64,000 bases of DNA from Sulfurovum sp. UBA5198 (GTDB taxonomy: Bacteria; Campylobacterota; Campylobacteria; Campylobacterales; Sulfurovaceae). Each line of letters begins with the position of its first letter. The first letter of the stretch is position 1. The notes below the pieces were generated by a model. That model was not told the DNA's origin and did no database searches. It saw nothing but the letters and a program-made list of their open reading frames with translations. A program made the position numbers and the translations under genes. The stretch lies in NCBI GenBank assembly GCA_002412865.1, contig DHVW01000002.1, positions 90,659-154,658 on the forward strand, given 5' to 3'. Positions 19,333 through 30,055 of this stretch are shown here, piece after piece.

Positions 19333-19338
19333 ATTATA
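19333..19338 (-). promoter_or_regulatory. -10 box (TATAAT) upstream of fabD
   Basis: The minus strand reads GGTATAATACC, giving an expected start near 19326 and a leader of about 20 bases containing AAAGGAAA. It probably drives the fabD operon. Confidence 0.65.
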
Positions 19339-19357
19339 CCATTTCAAGATTAAGCAA

Positions 19358-20098
19358 TCAGCCCTGCTCTACATCACCGCGAAATGAAGAGATTCCATAT
19401 GCAAGGTTTGTGACATTAGCATATCCCATTTTAGCCATGATTTGTTGACAATATGCACTTCTGCTACCACTAAAACAATATACTATTACTTTAGTTTCTT
19501 TTTTATCTTCAATTTGTTTCAATGATTCATAAAATGAAGTTGTTGGGACCAAGAAATCTGTACCTATAATTCTTTGCGATCTATTCTCCATCCACTCTCT
19601 AGTATCTACAAGAGTAAAATCTATATTTCCATTCTCTCTTGCATCTAGTAGTGCTATTAACTCATCTCCATCAATATCTTTTTGATCAAGAAGTGCTGTA
19701 CATTCCTCTTTGTTTAATCCTCTTGTGTGCTGATGTGACTCAATAATTGCACTAAGTTGCACAGTATGTTTTGATGCGTACTCTGGAGTACAAAATATAC
19801 CACAGTGACAATAACCATCGTTTGGTATCTCAATTTCAAGTGCAGGCTTGCAAGGGCATATTCTGTTATCCGCAGCTTTTACCTCCTCCTCTGTTTCGCC
19901 TTCAACCATAAAGCATGGGCAAAATCTTTTGCCATATATCATTTTATTTCTAGCTAATCCCATTGTTACTGATTCATTTATCTCATTTTCTGGATTATAA
20001 ACAAAGTTAAATTGTGTACACACTTTATCTGTGAATTTAACTGTTTTTGCAAGTTCGTCTTGAAACTCTTGTGAATTTGTATCTATTTTTATCATCAT
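19358..20098 (-). CDS. Ferredoxin-thioredoxin reductase catalytic domain fused to rhodanese
   Basis: A 246-residue protein with two parts. Residues about 15-110 match the ferredoxin-thioredoxin reductase catalytic chain: CPC at 60-62, CPC at 81-83 and CHC at 97-99, the six cysteines that hold a [4Fe-4S] cluster next to a redox disulfide. Spacings (18 and 13) are longer than in the plant enzyme (16 and 8). Residues about 140-246 form a rhodanese domain with the active-site loop YCFSGSRSAYC (Cys208). I infer iron-sulfur-driven disulfide or persulfide chemistry; the partner is unknown. GGAGAG precedes the ATG and it has its own promoter, so it seems to be a single-gene unit. Confidence 0.85.
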   Translation of the reverse strand: MMIKIDTNSQEFQDELAKTVKFTDKVCTQFNFVYNPENEINESVTMGLARNKMIYGKRFCPCFMVEGETEEEVKAADNRICPCKPALEIEIPNDGYCHCGIFCTPEYASKHTVQLSAIIESHQHTRGLNKEECTALLDQKDIDGDELIALLDARENGNIDFTLVDTREWMENRSQRIIGTDFLVPTTSFYESLKQIEDKKETKVIVYCFSGSRSAYCQQIMAKMGYANVTNLAYGISSFRGDVEQG

Positions 20099-20125
20099 AT
20101 TTTTGTCTCTCCATACTTTTTTGAC

Positions 20126-20131
20126 ATTATA
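20126..20131 (-). promoter_or_regulatory. -10 box (TATAAT) for the FTR-rhodanese gene
   Basis: The minus strand reads CACTATAATGTC about 28 bases upstream of the ATG at 20098, with a GGAGAG ribosome-binding site in between. Confidence 0.6.
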
Positions 20132-20186
20132 GTGAGTTTGTATATTAAAGCGATAAAGAATTTTTGTTATTTTATGAATATTTTAA

Positions 20187-20210
20187 AGATATCTCCGAGT
20201 GGAGATATTT
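20187..20210 (-). terminator. Probable intrinsic terminator after slyD
   Basis: A perfect 8-bp stem (ATATCTCC / GGAGATAT) with a four-base loop, extended by a G-U and an A-U pair, starts 8 bases after the slyD stop. On the minus strand it is followed by CTTTAAAATATT, a weak T-rich tract. It would end the long atp-tol-slyD transcription unit. Confidence 0.6.
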
Positions 20211-20217
20211 GAAGCGG

Positions 20218-20754
20218 TTAGTGACAATGACCACCACCACAACAACCACCGCTTTTTTCGCCATGACCAGAACTACAACTATCATCACCTACAAGTTGAC
20301 CGCTCATTGATTCATCAGCAGTTGCTTCTCTAACGCTCAAAATAGTAACATTGAACATCAAATCTTTTCCAGCCAATGGATGATTGAAATCTACATTCAC
20401 ATCTTTATCTGTAAAACTTTTTACCATTACTTGAACAGTTTGTCCGTGTTCTCCTTGACCGTAAAGCATCATGCCCTCCGCTAGATCAATTCCTTCGAAT
20501 TGATCTCTAGGAATAGTTTGAAGTGCTTCTTGGCTAATTTCGCCATAAGCATCAGCTGCCTTAACCATCACATCACCGCTTTCACCCATACTCATTCCAG
20601 TTAATGCTTTTTCAAGACCTGGTATAATATTCCCTTTGCCCGTAATGAATACTAATGGTTCAGCACCGACATTACTATCAACAACTGCACTGCCACCAGC
20701 TTCTGTTAAAGTATATTCAATTCCAACAACGCTATTTTCTAATTCAATTTTCAT
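20218..20754 (-). CDS. slyD: SlyD-type FKBP peptidyl-prolyl isomerase with metal-binding tail
   Basis: A 178-residue cytoplasmic folding factor. The FKBP core (about 1-70 and 120-145) with an inserted chaperone flap is recognisable from GKGNIIPGLEKALTGMSMGE, DAYGE and VDFNHPLAGKDLMFNVTI. The C-terminal 20 residues are rich in Cys, His and Gly, ending GGGHCH; in other bacteria this tail binds nickel and feeds hydrogenase or urease assembly. It lies downstream of ybgF, as in C. jejuni, with a 64-bp gap, and is followed by a terminator. Confidence 0.93.
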   Translation of the reverse strand: MKIELENSVVGIEYTLTEAGGSAVVDSNVGAEPLVFITGKGNIIPGLEKALTGMSMGESGDVMVKAADAYGEISQEALQTIPRDQFEGIDLAEGMMLYGQGEHGQTVQVMVKSFTDKDVNVDFNHPLAGKDLMFNVTILSVREATADESMSGQLVGDDSCSSGHGEKSGGCCGGGHCH

Positions 20755-20818
20755 TTTTTCTCCATTTTATTTATATTTTGTCATTTTATCTAAGCAAACT
20801 TTATCATGCCTTATCTTT

Positions 20819-21547
20819 TCATTTTAAAGTTGATAATTTCTTTTTTGCTATGGTTGCGCTGTTTGAAGTTGGGTATTTATCAATAACCATTTCATAGAAC
20901 AATTTAGCCTGTCTAATTTCCTTGATATTTTCAAGTGACACAGCTGTGTGTAACAAAAGCACTTCCATATAAGTGCCTTTATCATTTATACTAACACTTT
21001 TTTTATAATATCCAACAGCTTCATTATATGATTTTAGATAATATGAACATTCTCCAAGATAATAATACGATAATGCATCATTGTATTTCATAATAGCTGA
21101 TTGCTTAAAATTTAACTTTGCTTCATCATATTTTTTAGCTTTATATTGACTTAAACCATCTTTAAAGTAATTTTCTTTCGTTTTGATTTTATTGCTATCA
21201 ATAACTTCTGTTTTTACTTTATCATTTTTTGGAGTGATTGTTGGCTTTGTTTGTATCTTAGTCAATTCATCTTTAGTGACATAGTTTTGATTAATTTTAT
21301 CAATTCTTTCTCTAAGTTCAAAAAGTAACTCTCTGTTTCTATCTGCATCTTGCTTTAGCATTTCATTGGCAGATGATAGTTGATTTACTTTCTCATTTAA
21401 TCCATCAACAATACTTCTCATTCCATCAATCTGCTCACTATGCTCAACAACTTTTTGCTCAAGCACCATATTATTAACAGGAACTGCAAATATAGGATAG
21501 TACGATATGATTGCTAATATTAAAACACATTGCTTAGTTATGCCCAT
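20819..21547 (-). CDS. cpoB: Tol-Pal accessory protein CpoB/YbgF
   Basis: A 242-residue periplasmic protein: signal peptide (about 1-22), a coiled-coil region (about 28-80) and tetratricopeptide repeats from about residue 125 (YFKDGLSQYKAKKYDEAK, YYYLGECSYYLKSYNEA, KLFYEMVIDKYPTS). In E. coli CpoB links the Tol machine to peptidoglycan synthesis during constriction. It shares one base with pal and closes the tol block. Confidence 0.87.
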   Translation of the reverse strand: MGITKQCVLILAIISYYPIFAVPVNNMVLEQKVVEHSEQIDGMRSIVDGLNEKVNQLSSANEMLKQDADRNRELLFELRERIDKINQNYVTKDELTKIQTKPTITPKNDKVKTEVIDSNKIKTKENYFKDGLSQYKAKKYDEAKLNFKQSAIMKYNDALSYYYLGECSYYLKSYNEAVGYYKKSVSINDKGTYMEVLLLHTAVSLENIKEIRQAKLFYEMVIDKYPTSNSATIAKKKLSTLK

Positions 21548-22119
21548 TAATTAGCCTTCTTTATATCAACTCTTCTATTTCTCATTTTGCACTCTTCGTT
21601 ATCTTCTGTACATACGGGTGTACTTTCACCAAGGGAAACAATTGTAATACTATTTTCAGATGAGCCGCCTGATACTATAGCGTCTTTGATTGCTTTTGCT
21701 CTTTTTAGTCCTAAGGCATAATTATACTCATCAGTTCCAGATTCATCACAGTTGCCTGTTATTTTGATATTCATTGGATTTTTGGCTAAATTGGCAATAT
21801 TTTTATCAACTCTAGTTTGCATATCACTACTGATACCATATGAGTTAACATCAAAATATAGGCTAACAAAACCATCACTACTGCTATTATAAACATTTCC
21901 ACTATTCATCTCACTAGCACCGTTTGGTGTTCGACCTAGCGTTCCGCCACTTGGACCATCTGTTATGCCAATCATATTTCCGCCAGCAACACTATTGGCA
22001 TCCGAAATCGCAGTTCCTGTTTCGCTATTCTGACCACCTAAAACTGGTGCCTTTTGCGTACATCCAGTAAGCCACAACATAACAATAGATGTTGTTACTA
22101 GTCCTAAAATTTTATTCAT
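21547..22119 (-). CDS. pal: Peptidoglycan-associated lipoprotein Pal
   Basis: A 190-residue outer-membrane lipoprotein. The lipobox LTGC places the lipidated Cys at residue 20; a Gly/Ser/Asn-rich linker runs to about 80; an OmpA-like peptidoglycan-binding domain follows, with SLYFDVNSYGI, ITGNCDESGTDEYNYALGLKRAKA and the C-terminal NRRVDI. It binds TolB and the cell wall. It is the homologue of C. jejuni Omp18. Confidence 0.95.
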   Translation of the reverse strand: MNKILGLVTTSIVMLWLTGCTQKAPVLGGQNSETGTAISDANSVAGGNMIGITDGPSGGTLGRTPNGASEMNSGNVYNSSSDGFVSLYFDVNSYGISSDMQTRVDKNIANLAKNPMNIKITGNCDESGTDEYNYALGLKRAKAIKDAIVSGGSSENSITIVSLGESTPVCTEDNEECKMRNRRVDIKKAN

Positions 22120-22135
22120 TTATAATCCTTTTGTT

Positions 22136-23377
22136 TTACCAGTCTAGAGATTGTATTTTACCATTAAAATCAAATAATTCACCTTGCAAGCTATCTATGT
22201 TTATGTACCCAATTTTACTGTGATTACCCTGCTGCTTGACATACGATACTATATTACTATTGAACAAAAACTTAGGATATTGATTATCTCCAGAGCTTGT
22301 CAAAGGAAAAGGTTTGTTGCTTTTATCCTTTAGTAAATAAATATTGAATGAATTTTGCGATTCCTTACTGGAAAATACCATTTTATTGTTATTGTAATCA
22401 AATGTATTATTATATGAGCCATAGTTAGTTGCTAGTGTCACAGATGGACTTGTAAATGATTTTTTATATATATTTGCTTTACCTGAACGATTTGATACAA
22501 ATATTATTTCATTATCATTAGCTCCATATCTAGCACTAACATCTATGCCACTGTAATCTGTTATTTTTGTTGTGCCATTTGTTGCAACTGTTAATTCATA
22601 TATATCAGGTTGACCATTTGGTGCCATTGTTAGTAATATTTTCTGACCATTTTTATTTACATCTGAACATACAAGCATACCATCAGATTTGATAATAAAA
22701 GTTTTTTTACCGCTATTAATGTCTACAAGGTATAAGGATGGTCTGTCGCCATTCATATCTGTATAATAAAACTTATCTTGATTTGCATTTGCCCACTTCG
22801 GGAAAATATTTAATCCACCACTCATTATAGTTTTATTGTAAGTCATAGTATAGTCTGATAGAATAATTTGGCTTTTACCAGATGAACTAACCTTTGAGAG
22901 TATAACGAATTTGTTCATCCAGCTCAAATTTCCCTTGCCCATTGCTTTGTTTATGTCACCAATAGATTTATGTATCAAAAATGGATATTGATCACTACTG
23001 CTAAGTGCATAGTTTTTACTAAACATAGTTTCACCATTTGTGGTTTTCTGGAGTAACACTTTTAGTTCTACTCCGTTTGATCCATTAATAAGTGAATATT
23101 TAAACAAATACGGTTTACTCTTTAGTTCTGGCGAAATAAGCTTAGAATCAAAATCACCAGTATGATAAATGCTATCTGAGATAAAGCTTCCGCTTAAACC
23201 AAAGTCTGATTTAAAAATTTTGAAAACCCTATCTCTCTTGCTGATATCAATAATATTACTGCAATCAACAATTGTTATCTTTTCTTTGACTCCAATACTT
23301 TTTGACATTGCAAATTCAGCGTCAACTGCACCAAGCAACCAACTGATACATCCTATCATTATTATTAAATATTTCAA
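22136..23377 (-). CDS. tolB: Tol-Pal translocation protein TolB
   Basis: A 413-residue periplasmic protein: signal peptide (about 1-19), an N-terminal alpha/beta domain, then a six-bladed beta-propeller from about residue 160, with repeated blades such as GGLNIFPKWANANQDKFYYT and DVSARYGANDNEIIFVSNRSG. It exchanges between Pal and outer-membrane partners under TolA control. It lies 16 bp upstream of pal and 2 bp downstream of tolA. Confidence 0.93.
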   Translation of the reverse strand: MKYLIIMIGCISWLLGAVDAEFAMSKSIGVKEKITIVDCSNIIDISKRDRVFKIFKSDFGLSGSFISDSIYHTGDFDSKLISPELKSKPYLFKYSLINGSNGVELKVLLQKTTNGETMFSKNYALSSSDQYPFLIHKSIGDINKAMGKGNLSWMNKFVILSKVSSSGKSQIILSDYTMTYNKTIMSGGLNIFPKWANANQDKFYYTDMNGDRPSLYLVDINSGKKTFIIKSDGMLVCSDVNKNGQKILLTMAPNGQPDIYELTVATNGTTKITDYSGIDVSARYGANDNEIIFVSNRSGKANIYKKSFTSPSVTLATNYGSYNNTFDYNNNKMVFSSKESQNSFNIYLLKDKSNKPFPLTSSGDNQYPKFLFNSNIVSYVKQQGNHSKIGYINIDSLQGELFDFNGKIQSLDW

Positions 23378-23379
23378 TT

Positions 23380-24294
23380 TTAATCTCCTGCTGTAAATGT
23401 AGTTTTAAAACTCCAAGCTCTTCCACCATCATGTGGTTCAAATCCTCTTGTCTGTAATCTGCTTAAGTATTCTATCAACTCTTCCTTAAAAGCTCTATTT
23501 TTAGCAGTAACTGTAAATGTAAATGCTCCACTAGTTTTAACAACATAGTTAACCGTAGCAATTTCTCCATAGTATTGCTCACTTGCTGGCCATGAATTTA
23601 ATCTTTTTTTAATACCATTGATATACTCTTGTGGAACTCCATCTTGTTTCTTTTTGCCTTCACCGAAAGCGTCAGCTGTTGCACCATTACCGCTAGTTTT
23701 ACTGGCGATAGATTCATTACTTTGTTTTGAAGATATTGCTGTTTCTTTATGATTTAATTTATTAAACATATCTTTTACACTTGTTTTATTTTGCTTATCA
23801 TCTATATTTTGTGTTTTAATATTTGAGAACAAATCTTTTGCATTTGAGGTTTTTAAAGTATCATTTTTCACTGCTTTTATTATTGGTGTTTTAATCTCAA
23901 TATTTTTTGTTTTTACCGCTTTAATGACTTTATTGATTTCTGGAGTTTTTGTAGAAATAACTGGCTCTATTTTTTCTTCTATAACTTTTTTTTGCTCTAC
24001 TTCTTTTGTCTCTTGAGGCTTGTTTTGGGTAACTTTTTCTAGTTTTTGCTCTTGTTGTTTTACCAATCTATTGCTAGGTGGTGGTGCGAGGTTATTATCC
24101 ACTTTTTTTTCATCTAGTGATTCAATTTTGCTCATATCTATTGCAATTATTTCTTCTGCTTTTGGTTTTTGCGTTTTATTTTTCTCGATAATAACTTCTC
24201 TATTGCTATTAAATATAAAAAAAGCAATCCAGACAACAAAAAGATATAGTGCTACTGCCATGATACCACTTGTATATGTAAAGGCTCTTCTCAT
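23380..24294 (-). CDS. tolA: TolA-type energy transducer (TonB-like C-terminus)
   Basis: A 304-residue inner-membrane protein: short cytoplasmic start, one membrane segment (about 12-30), a long Lys/Glu/Asn-rich domain (about 35-210) and a C-terminal domain with the TonB/TolA pattern YINGIKKRLNSWPASEQYYG. A near-repeat (KDLFSNI / KDMFNKL) occurs in the middle. It connects TolQR to Pal/TolB. The position between tolR and tolB supports TolA over TonB. Confidence 0.9.
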   Translation of the reverse strand: MRRAFTYTSGIMAVALYLFVVWIAFFIFNSNREVIIEKNKTQKPKAEEIIAIDMSKIESLDEKKVDNNLAPPPSNRLVKQQEQKLEKVTQNKPQETKEVEQKKVIEEKIEPVISTKTPEINKVIKAVKTKNIEIKTPIIKAVKNDTLKTSNAKDLFSNIKTQNIDDKQNKTSVKDMFNKLNHKETAISSKQSNESIASKTSGNGATADAFGEGKKKQDGVPQEYINGIKKRLNSWPASEQYYGEIATVNYVVKTSGAFTFTVTAKNRAFKEELIEYLSRLQTRGFEPHDGGRAWSFKTTFTAGD

Positions 24295-24680
24295 TACTCT
24301 GTAATCAATGCCACATTTTGAAATCCAGAACTCTTAACATATCTCAATAGAAGCATAACATCCTTATAGGGCAATGATTCATCAGCTCTTATGGATACAC
24401 TGCTAGACTTATTGTATTCTACTGATTTGACTTGAAGTTCTTTATTTAAGTTTGCAAACGAATATATACTTTTATCTATGTATATGTTTTTATCTTTATC
24501 TATTCTAATGGCAAGCTGTTTTTGGTTTTCTGCTTTTGCACTTTTTGTGCCTATTGGTAATTTTATATTCTCTTCGTAAGTCATAGTAGGGGCTACAATC
24601 ATAAGTACAGCCATCAAAACAAGCATTACATCCATAAGAGGAGTAATATTCAAATCTGGATCATCGTCCCAGCTAAACAT
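24294..24680 (-). CDS. tolR: TolR (ExbD-family)
   Basis: A 128-residue ExbD/TolR protein with one membrane segment (about 14-34); the conserved proton-channel Asp is in ITPLMDVMLVLMAVLM. The C-terminal periplasmic domain ends QNVALITE. It forms the stator-like complex with TolQ that uses the proton gradient to move TolA. It is 1 bp from tolQ and shares one base with tolA. Confidence 0.93.
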   Translation of the reverse strand: MFSWDDDPDLNITPLMDVMLVLMAVLMIVAPTMTYEENIKLPIGTKSAKAENQKQLAIRIDKDKNIYIDKSIYSFANLNKELQVKSVEYNKSSSVSIRADESLPYKDVMLLLRYVKSSGFQNVALITE

Positions 24681-24681
24681 T

Positions 24682-25257
24682 TTAAACCTTTAGTGGTGTC
24701 TCTAATTTAGAGAATAGCATTTTTGATTGAGATGTAAGCAATGAACTGAGTTCATACGCTTGTCTTTTCAAAATCAAGTGGAATGAGTAAGCAAATATTG
24801 CAACTAAAATACCAGCTGCAGTGGCCACAAGGGCTTCAGAAATAGCAGGTGCTACAACATTTAATGCAGCACTATTTTGATTGGCCAATTTACTAAAAGT
24901 CTCTAAAATACCAAAAACCGTACCAAATAGACCAATAAATGGAGATGTGGATGCTATAATAGATAAAAGTGTTAAATTTTTAGTAGCAAGCCTTACTGCA
25001 TCAGAAGCTGCAATTTCAAGTATTGTAGCAGTTGGGGATGAAATTTGTTTAATATATACACTAAAAATAGAGTTTTCGCTTGAACTATTTGCTAGACCCT
25101 TATAGAGAGATTTAAGTGATGATGCTTCAATATTAATACGATTACGAAGCAACTTAAATCTATCTATAAATACCCAAAAAGTCACGATAAAATAAACAGA
25201 AAGAACCATTAAAACCAATATGGTAATAAAACTACTTCCTGCTATATATTCAATCAT
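24682..25257 (-). CDS. tolQ: TolQ (ExbB-family)
   Basis: A 191-residue MotA/TolQ/ExbB protein with three membrane segments (about 8-30, 105-127, 143-165) and the family signature TSPFIGLFGTVFGILETF near 104-121. It pairs with TolR to energise TolA. It follows atpC by 2 bp, the conserved Campylobacterota junction between the ATP synthase and tol blocks. Confidence 0.93.
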   Translation of the reverse strand: MIEYIAGSSFITILVLMVLSVYFIVTFWVFIDRFKLLRNRINIEASSLKSLYKGLANSSSENSIFSVYIKQISSPTATILEIAASDAVRLATKNLTLLSIIASTSPFIGLFGTVFGILETFSKLANQNSAALNVVAPAISEALVATAAGILVAIFAYSFHLILKRQAYELSSLLTSQSKMLFSKLETPLKV

Positions 25258-25259
25258 GA

Positions 25260-25646
25260 TTATAGTATTTTTGCCATTTGCTCAACTTTAGTAATTGCAG
25301 ACGCAATTGCTACATTTGATGCCTCTGTACTTTTTAGCAACTCTTTTGCAGACTCAAGAGCTTTAGATATATCATTATCTTCAGCATCAAGTGCAACAGC
25401 ACCATCAACAATACAAGTTGTCTTCTCTTCGTCTACTTTTACATATCCAGAATTGATTGCAACAGCTATTGTTTTATTCTCTTTTGTTTCAATCACAATA
25501 ACACCAGTGGTTAGGAGTGAAACTAATGATGCATGACGAGCAAGAACACCAAATTCACCTTCACTACCTGGAAGGGTTACTTGTTTGACATCTTTATCAA
25601 AAATTACACCATTTGGCGTAACTATTTCAAGTTTTAGTAACTCCAT
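25260..25646 (-). CDS. atpC: ATP synthase epsilon subunit
   Basis: A 128-residue F1 epsilon subunit. The N-terminal beta-barrel has EIVTPNGVIFDKDVKQVTLPGSEGEFGVL and the C-terminal helical hairpin is shorter than in E. coli. It forms the rotor with gamma and can inhibit ATP hydrolysis. Confidence 0.96.
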   Translation of the reverse strand: MELLKLEIVTPNGVIFDKDVKQVTLPGSEGEFGVLARHASLVSLLTTGVIVIETKENKTIAVAINSGYVKVDEEKTTCIVDGAVALDAEDNDISKALESAKELLKSTEASNVAIASAITKVEQMAKIL

Positions 25647-25656
25647 TTAGTTTCCT

Positions 25657-27078
<1,422 letters not shown>

Positions 27079-27082
27079 TTAT

Positions 27083-27970
27083 TTATTTCATAGATTCCAT
27101 ACCACTGATTATCTCGATGAGTTCAGTAGTAATGGCTTCTTGTCTTGCTTTGTTATACTTAACAGAAAGAGACTTAACCATCTCTTTTGCATTAGTAGTA
27201 GCAGCGTCCATTGCTTGCATTCTAGCACTATGTTCAGCAGCCAAAGAGTCTATAAGTGCGTAATACATTGTATATTCAATATATTTCTTCACAAGTGCCT
27301 CTAAAAGCTCGTTATTATCATCTGGCTCGATTGCAAGTTCTGAAGTTGAAACTGAGTTCAACTCTAAATTACTATAATCAACTGGTAAAATTTGGTTCTG
27401 TCTTACCTCTTGAGTTATCATATTTACATATCCATTATGGACTAAAATTATCTTATCTGTTTTACCATCAAGATAATTTTTAGCCACTTCAGATATAAGT
27501 GCGGCTGCTTTTTCAAAATCAGGAGCAGCACTAAGGCCAATAACTGATTTCTCAAGTTCAACACCATTAAATCTAAAGTAATCAACACCCTTTCTACCAA
27601 CAGCCACAAGTCTGCTCTCAATGCCAGCCTCTTTATGCTCTTTTAGAAGAAGATTAACTCTTTTGATTGTTTGAGAATTAAATCCACCACAAAGTCCTTT
27701 GTCTGCTGTCACAAATACAATATCAACTGTTTTTGGGTTTTCAGCATTTTTGAAATATGGTAAATCGATTCCATCACAATTAGCATTAGCCATTTTACTT
27801 GCAATTTCACTCAAAAGTTCAGTTAGCTTAGCTGCATAGACTTTAGACTTTCTAGCTAGCTCCTCTGTTCTTTTTAATTTTGCAGAAGAGACAAGCTTCA
27901 TGGCACGCGTTGTTTTTTGTGTATTTTTTACACTCTTAATCTTGCGTTGAATATCTTTTAAACTTGCCAT
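27083..27970 (-). CDS. atpG: ATP synthase gamma subunit
   Basis: A 295-residue central rotor subunit. The N-terminal helix SLKDIQRKIKSVKNTQKTTRAMKLV and the C-terminal helix with SARMQAMDAATTNAKEM, which turn inside the alpha-beta hexamer, are both intact, and VTADKGLCGGFN is the usual Rossmann segment. Confidence 0.97.
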   Translation of the reverse strand: MASLKDIQRKIKSVKNTQKTTRAMKLVSSAKLKRTEELARKSKVYAAKLTELLSEIASKMANANCDGIDLPYFKNAENPKTVDIVFVTADKGLCGGFNSQTIKRVNLLLKEHKEAGIESRLVAVGRKGVDYFRFNGVELEKSVIGLSAAPDFEKAAALISEVAKNYLDGKTDKIILVHNGYVNMITQEVRQNQILPVDYSNLELNSVSTSELAIEPDDNNELLEALVKKYIEYTMYYALIDSLAAEHSARMQAMDAATTNAKEMVKSLSVKYNKARQEAITTELIEIISGMESMK

Positions 27971-27979
27971 TGTATGCCC

Positions 27980-29494
27980 TTATGCGCTAAATGATTCTTT
28001 GAAATCTACAATTGCTTTTCGCAAACTAGCTTCAGTTTCATCATCTATTTTTTGACTGCCTTTAATATTTTCGAATATTTTCGGGTATTTACTATCAACA
28101 AAACTCAATAGACCAGCTTCAAATGCAGTAACTTTAGATACAGCAATATCATCAAGATATCCATTTGCACCAGCAAAAATAATAGTTACTTGTTTTTCGA
28201 TTGGAACAGGAGCATATGGTCCTTGTTTTAGAACTTCAACCATTCTTTGTCCTCTTTCGAGTTGTTTTCTACTGTGCTCATCAAGGTCACTAGCAAACTG
28301 TGCAAATGCTTGAAGTTCTCTAAATGACGCAAGGTCAAGTCTCAAAGTTCCAGCAACTTGTTTAGTAGCTTTGATTTGTGCAGCACCACCAACTCTAGAT
28401 ACTGACAAACCAACATTGATAGCTGGTCTAATACCTGAGTTAAATAGATCAGTTTCAAGGAATATTTGTCCATCTGTAATTGAAATTACATTTGTTGGAA
28501 TATACGCTGATACATCTCCGGCTTGTGTCTCAATAATAGGAAATGCAGTTATAGAACCACCACCAAGCTCATCATTTAGTTTAGCAGCTCTTTCAAGCAA
28601 TCTTGAGTGTAGATAGAAAACATCCCCTGGGTATGCTTCACGACCTGGAGGTCTTCTAAGGATAAGTGACATCTCTCTGTATGCAACTGCATGTTTTGAA
28701 AGGTCATCATAGAAGATTACTGCGTGTCTGCTACTATCTCTAAAATATTCAGCCATAGTAACACCTGCATATGGAGCAAGGAATTGCAACGCAGCTGATT
28801 CACTAGCACCAGCATTAACAATGATAGTATAATCCATCGCACCATGCTCTTCTAGTTTTTTTACAGTTGAAGCAACTGTTGATTGTTTTTGACCAATTGC
28901 AACATAGATACAAATAACACCGTTACCTTTTTGATTGATGATTGTATCAATCGCTAAAGTTGTTTTACCAGTTTGTCTATCACCAATAATAAGCTCTCTT
29001 TGTCCTCTACCAACCGGTACAAGTGCATCAATAGCTTTTATACCTGTTTGAAGTGGTTCGTGAACTGATTTTCTAGCCATAATTCCTGGTGCTTTTTCCT
29101 CAACGAAACGAGTAATATCACTAACGATTTCACCTTTCCCATCAATTGCTTCACCAAGTGGATTAACAACTCTACCAATCATACATTCGCCAACTGGTAT
29201 TTTAAGAAGCTCACCCTTACGCTTAACGCTCATGCCTTCTCTAATGCCTTTAGTGGTTCCAAGAACAACAACACCAACGCTTGCCTCTTCAAGATTAAGA
29301 ACTATACCTTTGGCACCATTCTCATACTCTACTATCTCACCAGCCATAACATTGTTAAGACCATAAACATTTGTGATACCATCAGCAAGCTTAATAACTT
29401 TACCAACCTCATTTATATCCAAATCAATTTGGAAATTTTCTATTCTCTCTTTTATAATCGAACTAATCTCATCCGCTTTTAATTTAATTGACAC
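27980..29494 (-). CDS. atpA: ATP synthase alpha subunit
   Basis: A 504-residue non-catalytic F1 subunit. Walker A is GDRQTGKT, Walker B is the [13 protein letters not shown] stretch, and the alpha signature is [14 protein letters not shown] with the alpha-type arginine. Full length for the family. Confidence 0.99.
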   Translation of the reverse strand: MSIKLKADEISSIIKERIENFQIDLDINEVGKVIKLADGITNVYGLNNVMAGEIVEYENGAKGIVLNLEEASVGVVVLGTTKGIREGMSVKRKGELLKIPVGECMIGRVVNPLGEAIDGKGEIVSDITRFVEEKAPGIMARKSVHEPLQTGIKAIDALVPVGRGQRELIIGDRQTGKTTLAIDTIINQKGNGVICIYVAIGQKQSTVASTVKKLEEHGAMDYTIIVNAGASESAALQFLAPYAGVTMAEYFRDSSRHAVIFYDDLSKHAVAYREMSLILRRPPGREAYPGDVFYLHSRLLERAAKLNDELGGGSITAFPIIETQAGDVSAYIPTNVISITDGQIFLETDLFNSGIRPAINVGLSVSRVGGAAQIKATKQVAGTLRLDLASFRELQAFAQFASDLDEHSRKQLERGQRMVEVLKQGPYAPVPIEKQVTIIFAGANGYLDDIAVSKVTAFEAGLLSFVDSKYPKIFENIKGSQKIDDETEASLRKAIVDFKESFSA

Positions 29495-29518
29495 TTTTGC
29501 TCCTTTGTTTAAAATAAC

Positions 29519-30055
29519 TTAAATTGCTCGATTGATAAAATCAATCAAGTCACTCTTAACTCTCTCTTTAGAGAAATTAACCTCAATACCCAAATCCTCA
29601 ACTGACACTTTCATGCCATCAATATTACTCTTTTCTTGAACAAGCGTAATGGTTGAATTCGTATAGCTACTAAGCTTATTCTCAAGATCTTTAATATCAC
29701 TTTTACTAAGTTCATTTACACTTTTTACAATGCCTTGATATTTATTATCTAGTTTTTGAAGCTCAGAATTAATAATTTTTGATATAGATGGAATAGTATT
29801 CAGCCTACCCTTTTCTCCAAGAACTTTTATCAAATTAGAAAGTATTGTTTCAACATTTTTGCCAATAGAATCCAATATCATATTTACTTTTCTCTCTTTT
29901 GATACAAGTGGAGATGAAAGACTATTTCTAAAAGACTTTTCTGATTTTAAAGCATCAGATAAAACTGACAGTGTAATCGCACAGTTAGATACAACACTTT
30001 TATCACTGTTGCTTAAAATTGCATTCGCATATCTTTGTGCTACTAGCTCTTCCAT
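29519..30055 (-). CDS. atpH: ATP synthase delta subunit
   Basis: A 178-residue peripheral-stalk subunit connecting F1 to the b subunits. It has the delta/OSCP pattern: VAQRYANAIL at the N-terminus, LSNLIKVLGEKGRLNTIPSI in the middle and a weakly conserved C-terminal domain ending DSLIDFINRAI-like. It overlaps atpF by one base. Confidence 0.92.
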   Translation of the reverse strand: MEELVAQRYANAILSNSDKSVVSNCAITLSVLSDALKSEKSFRNSLSSPLVSKERKVNMILDSIGKNVETILSNLIKVLGEKGRLNTIPSISKIINSELQKLDNKYQGIVKSVNELSKSDIKDLENKLSSYTNSTITLVQEKSNIDGMKVSVEDLGIEVNFSKERVKSDLIDFINRAI

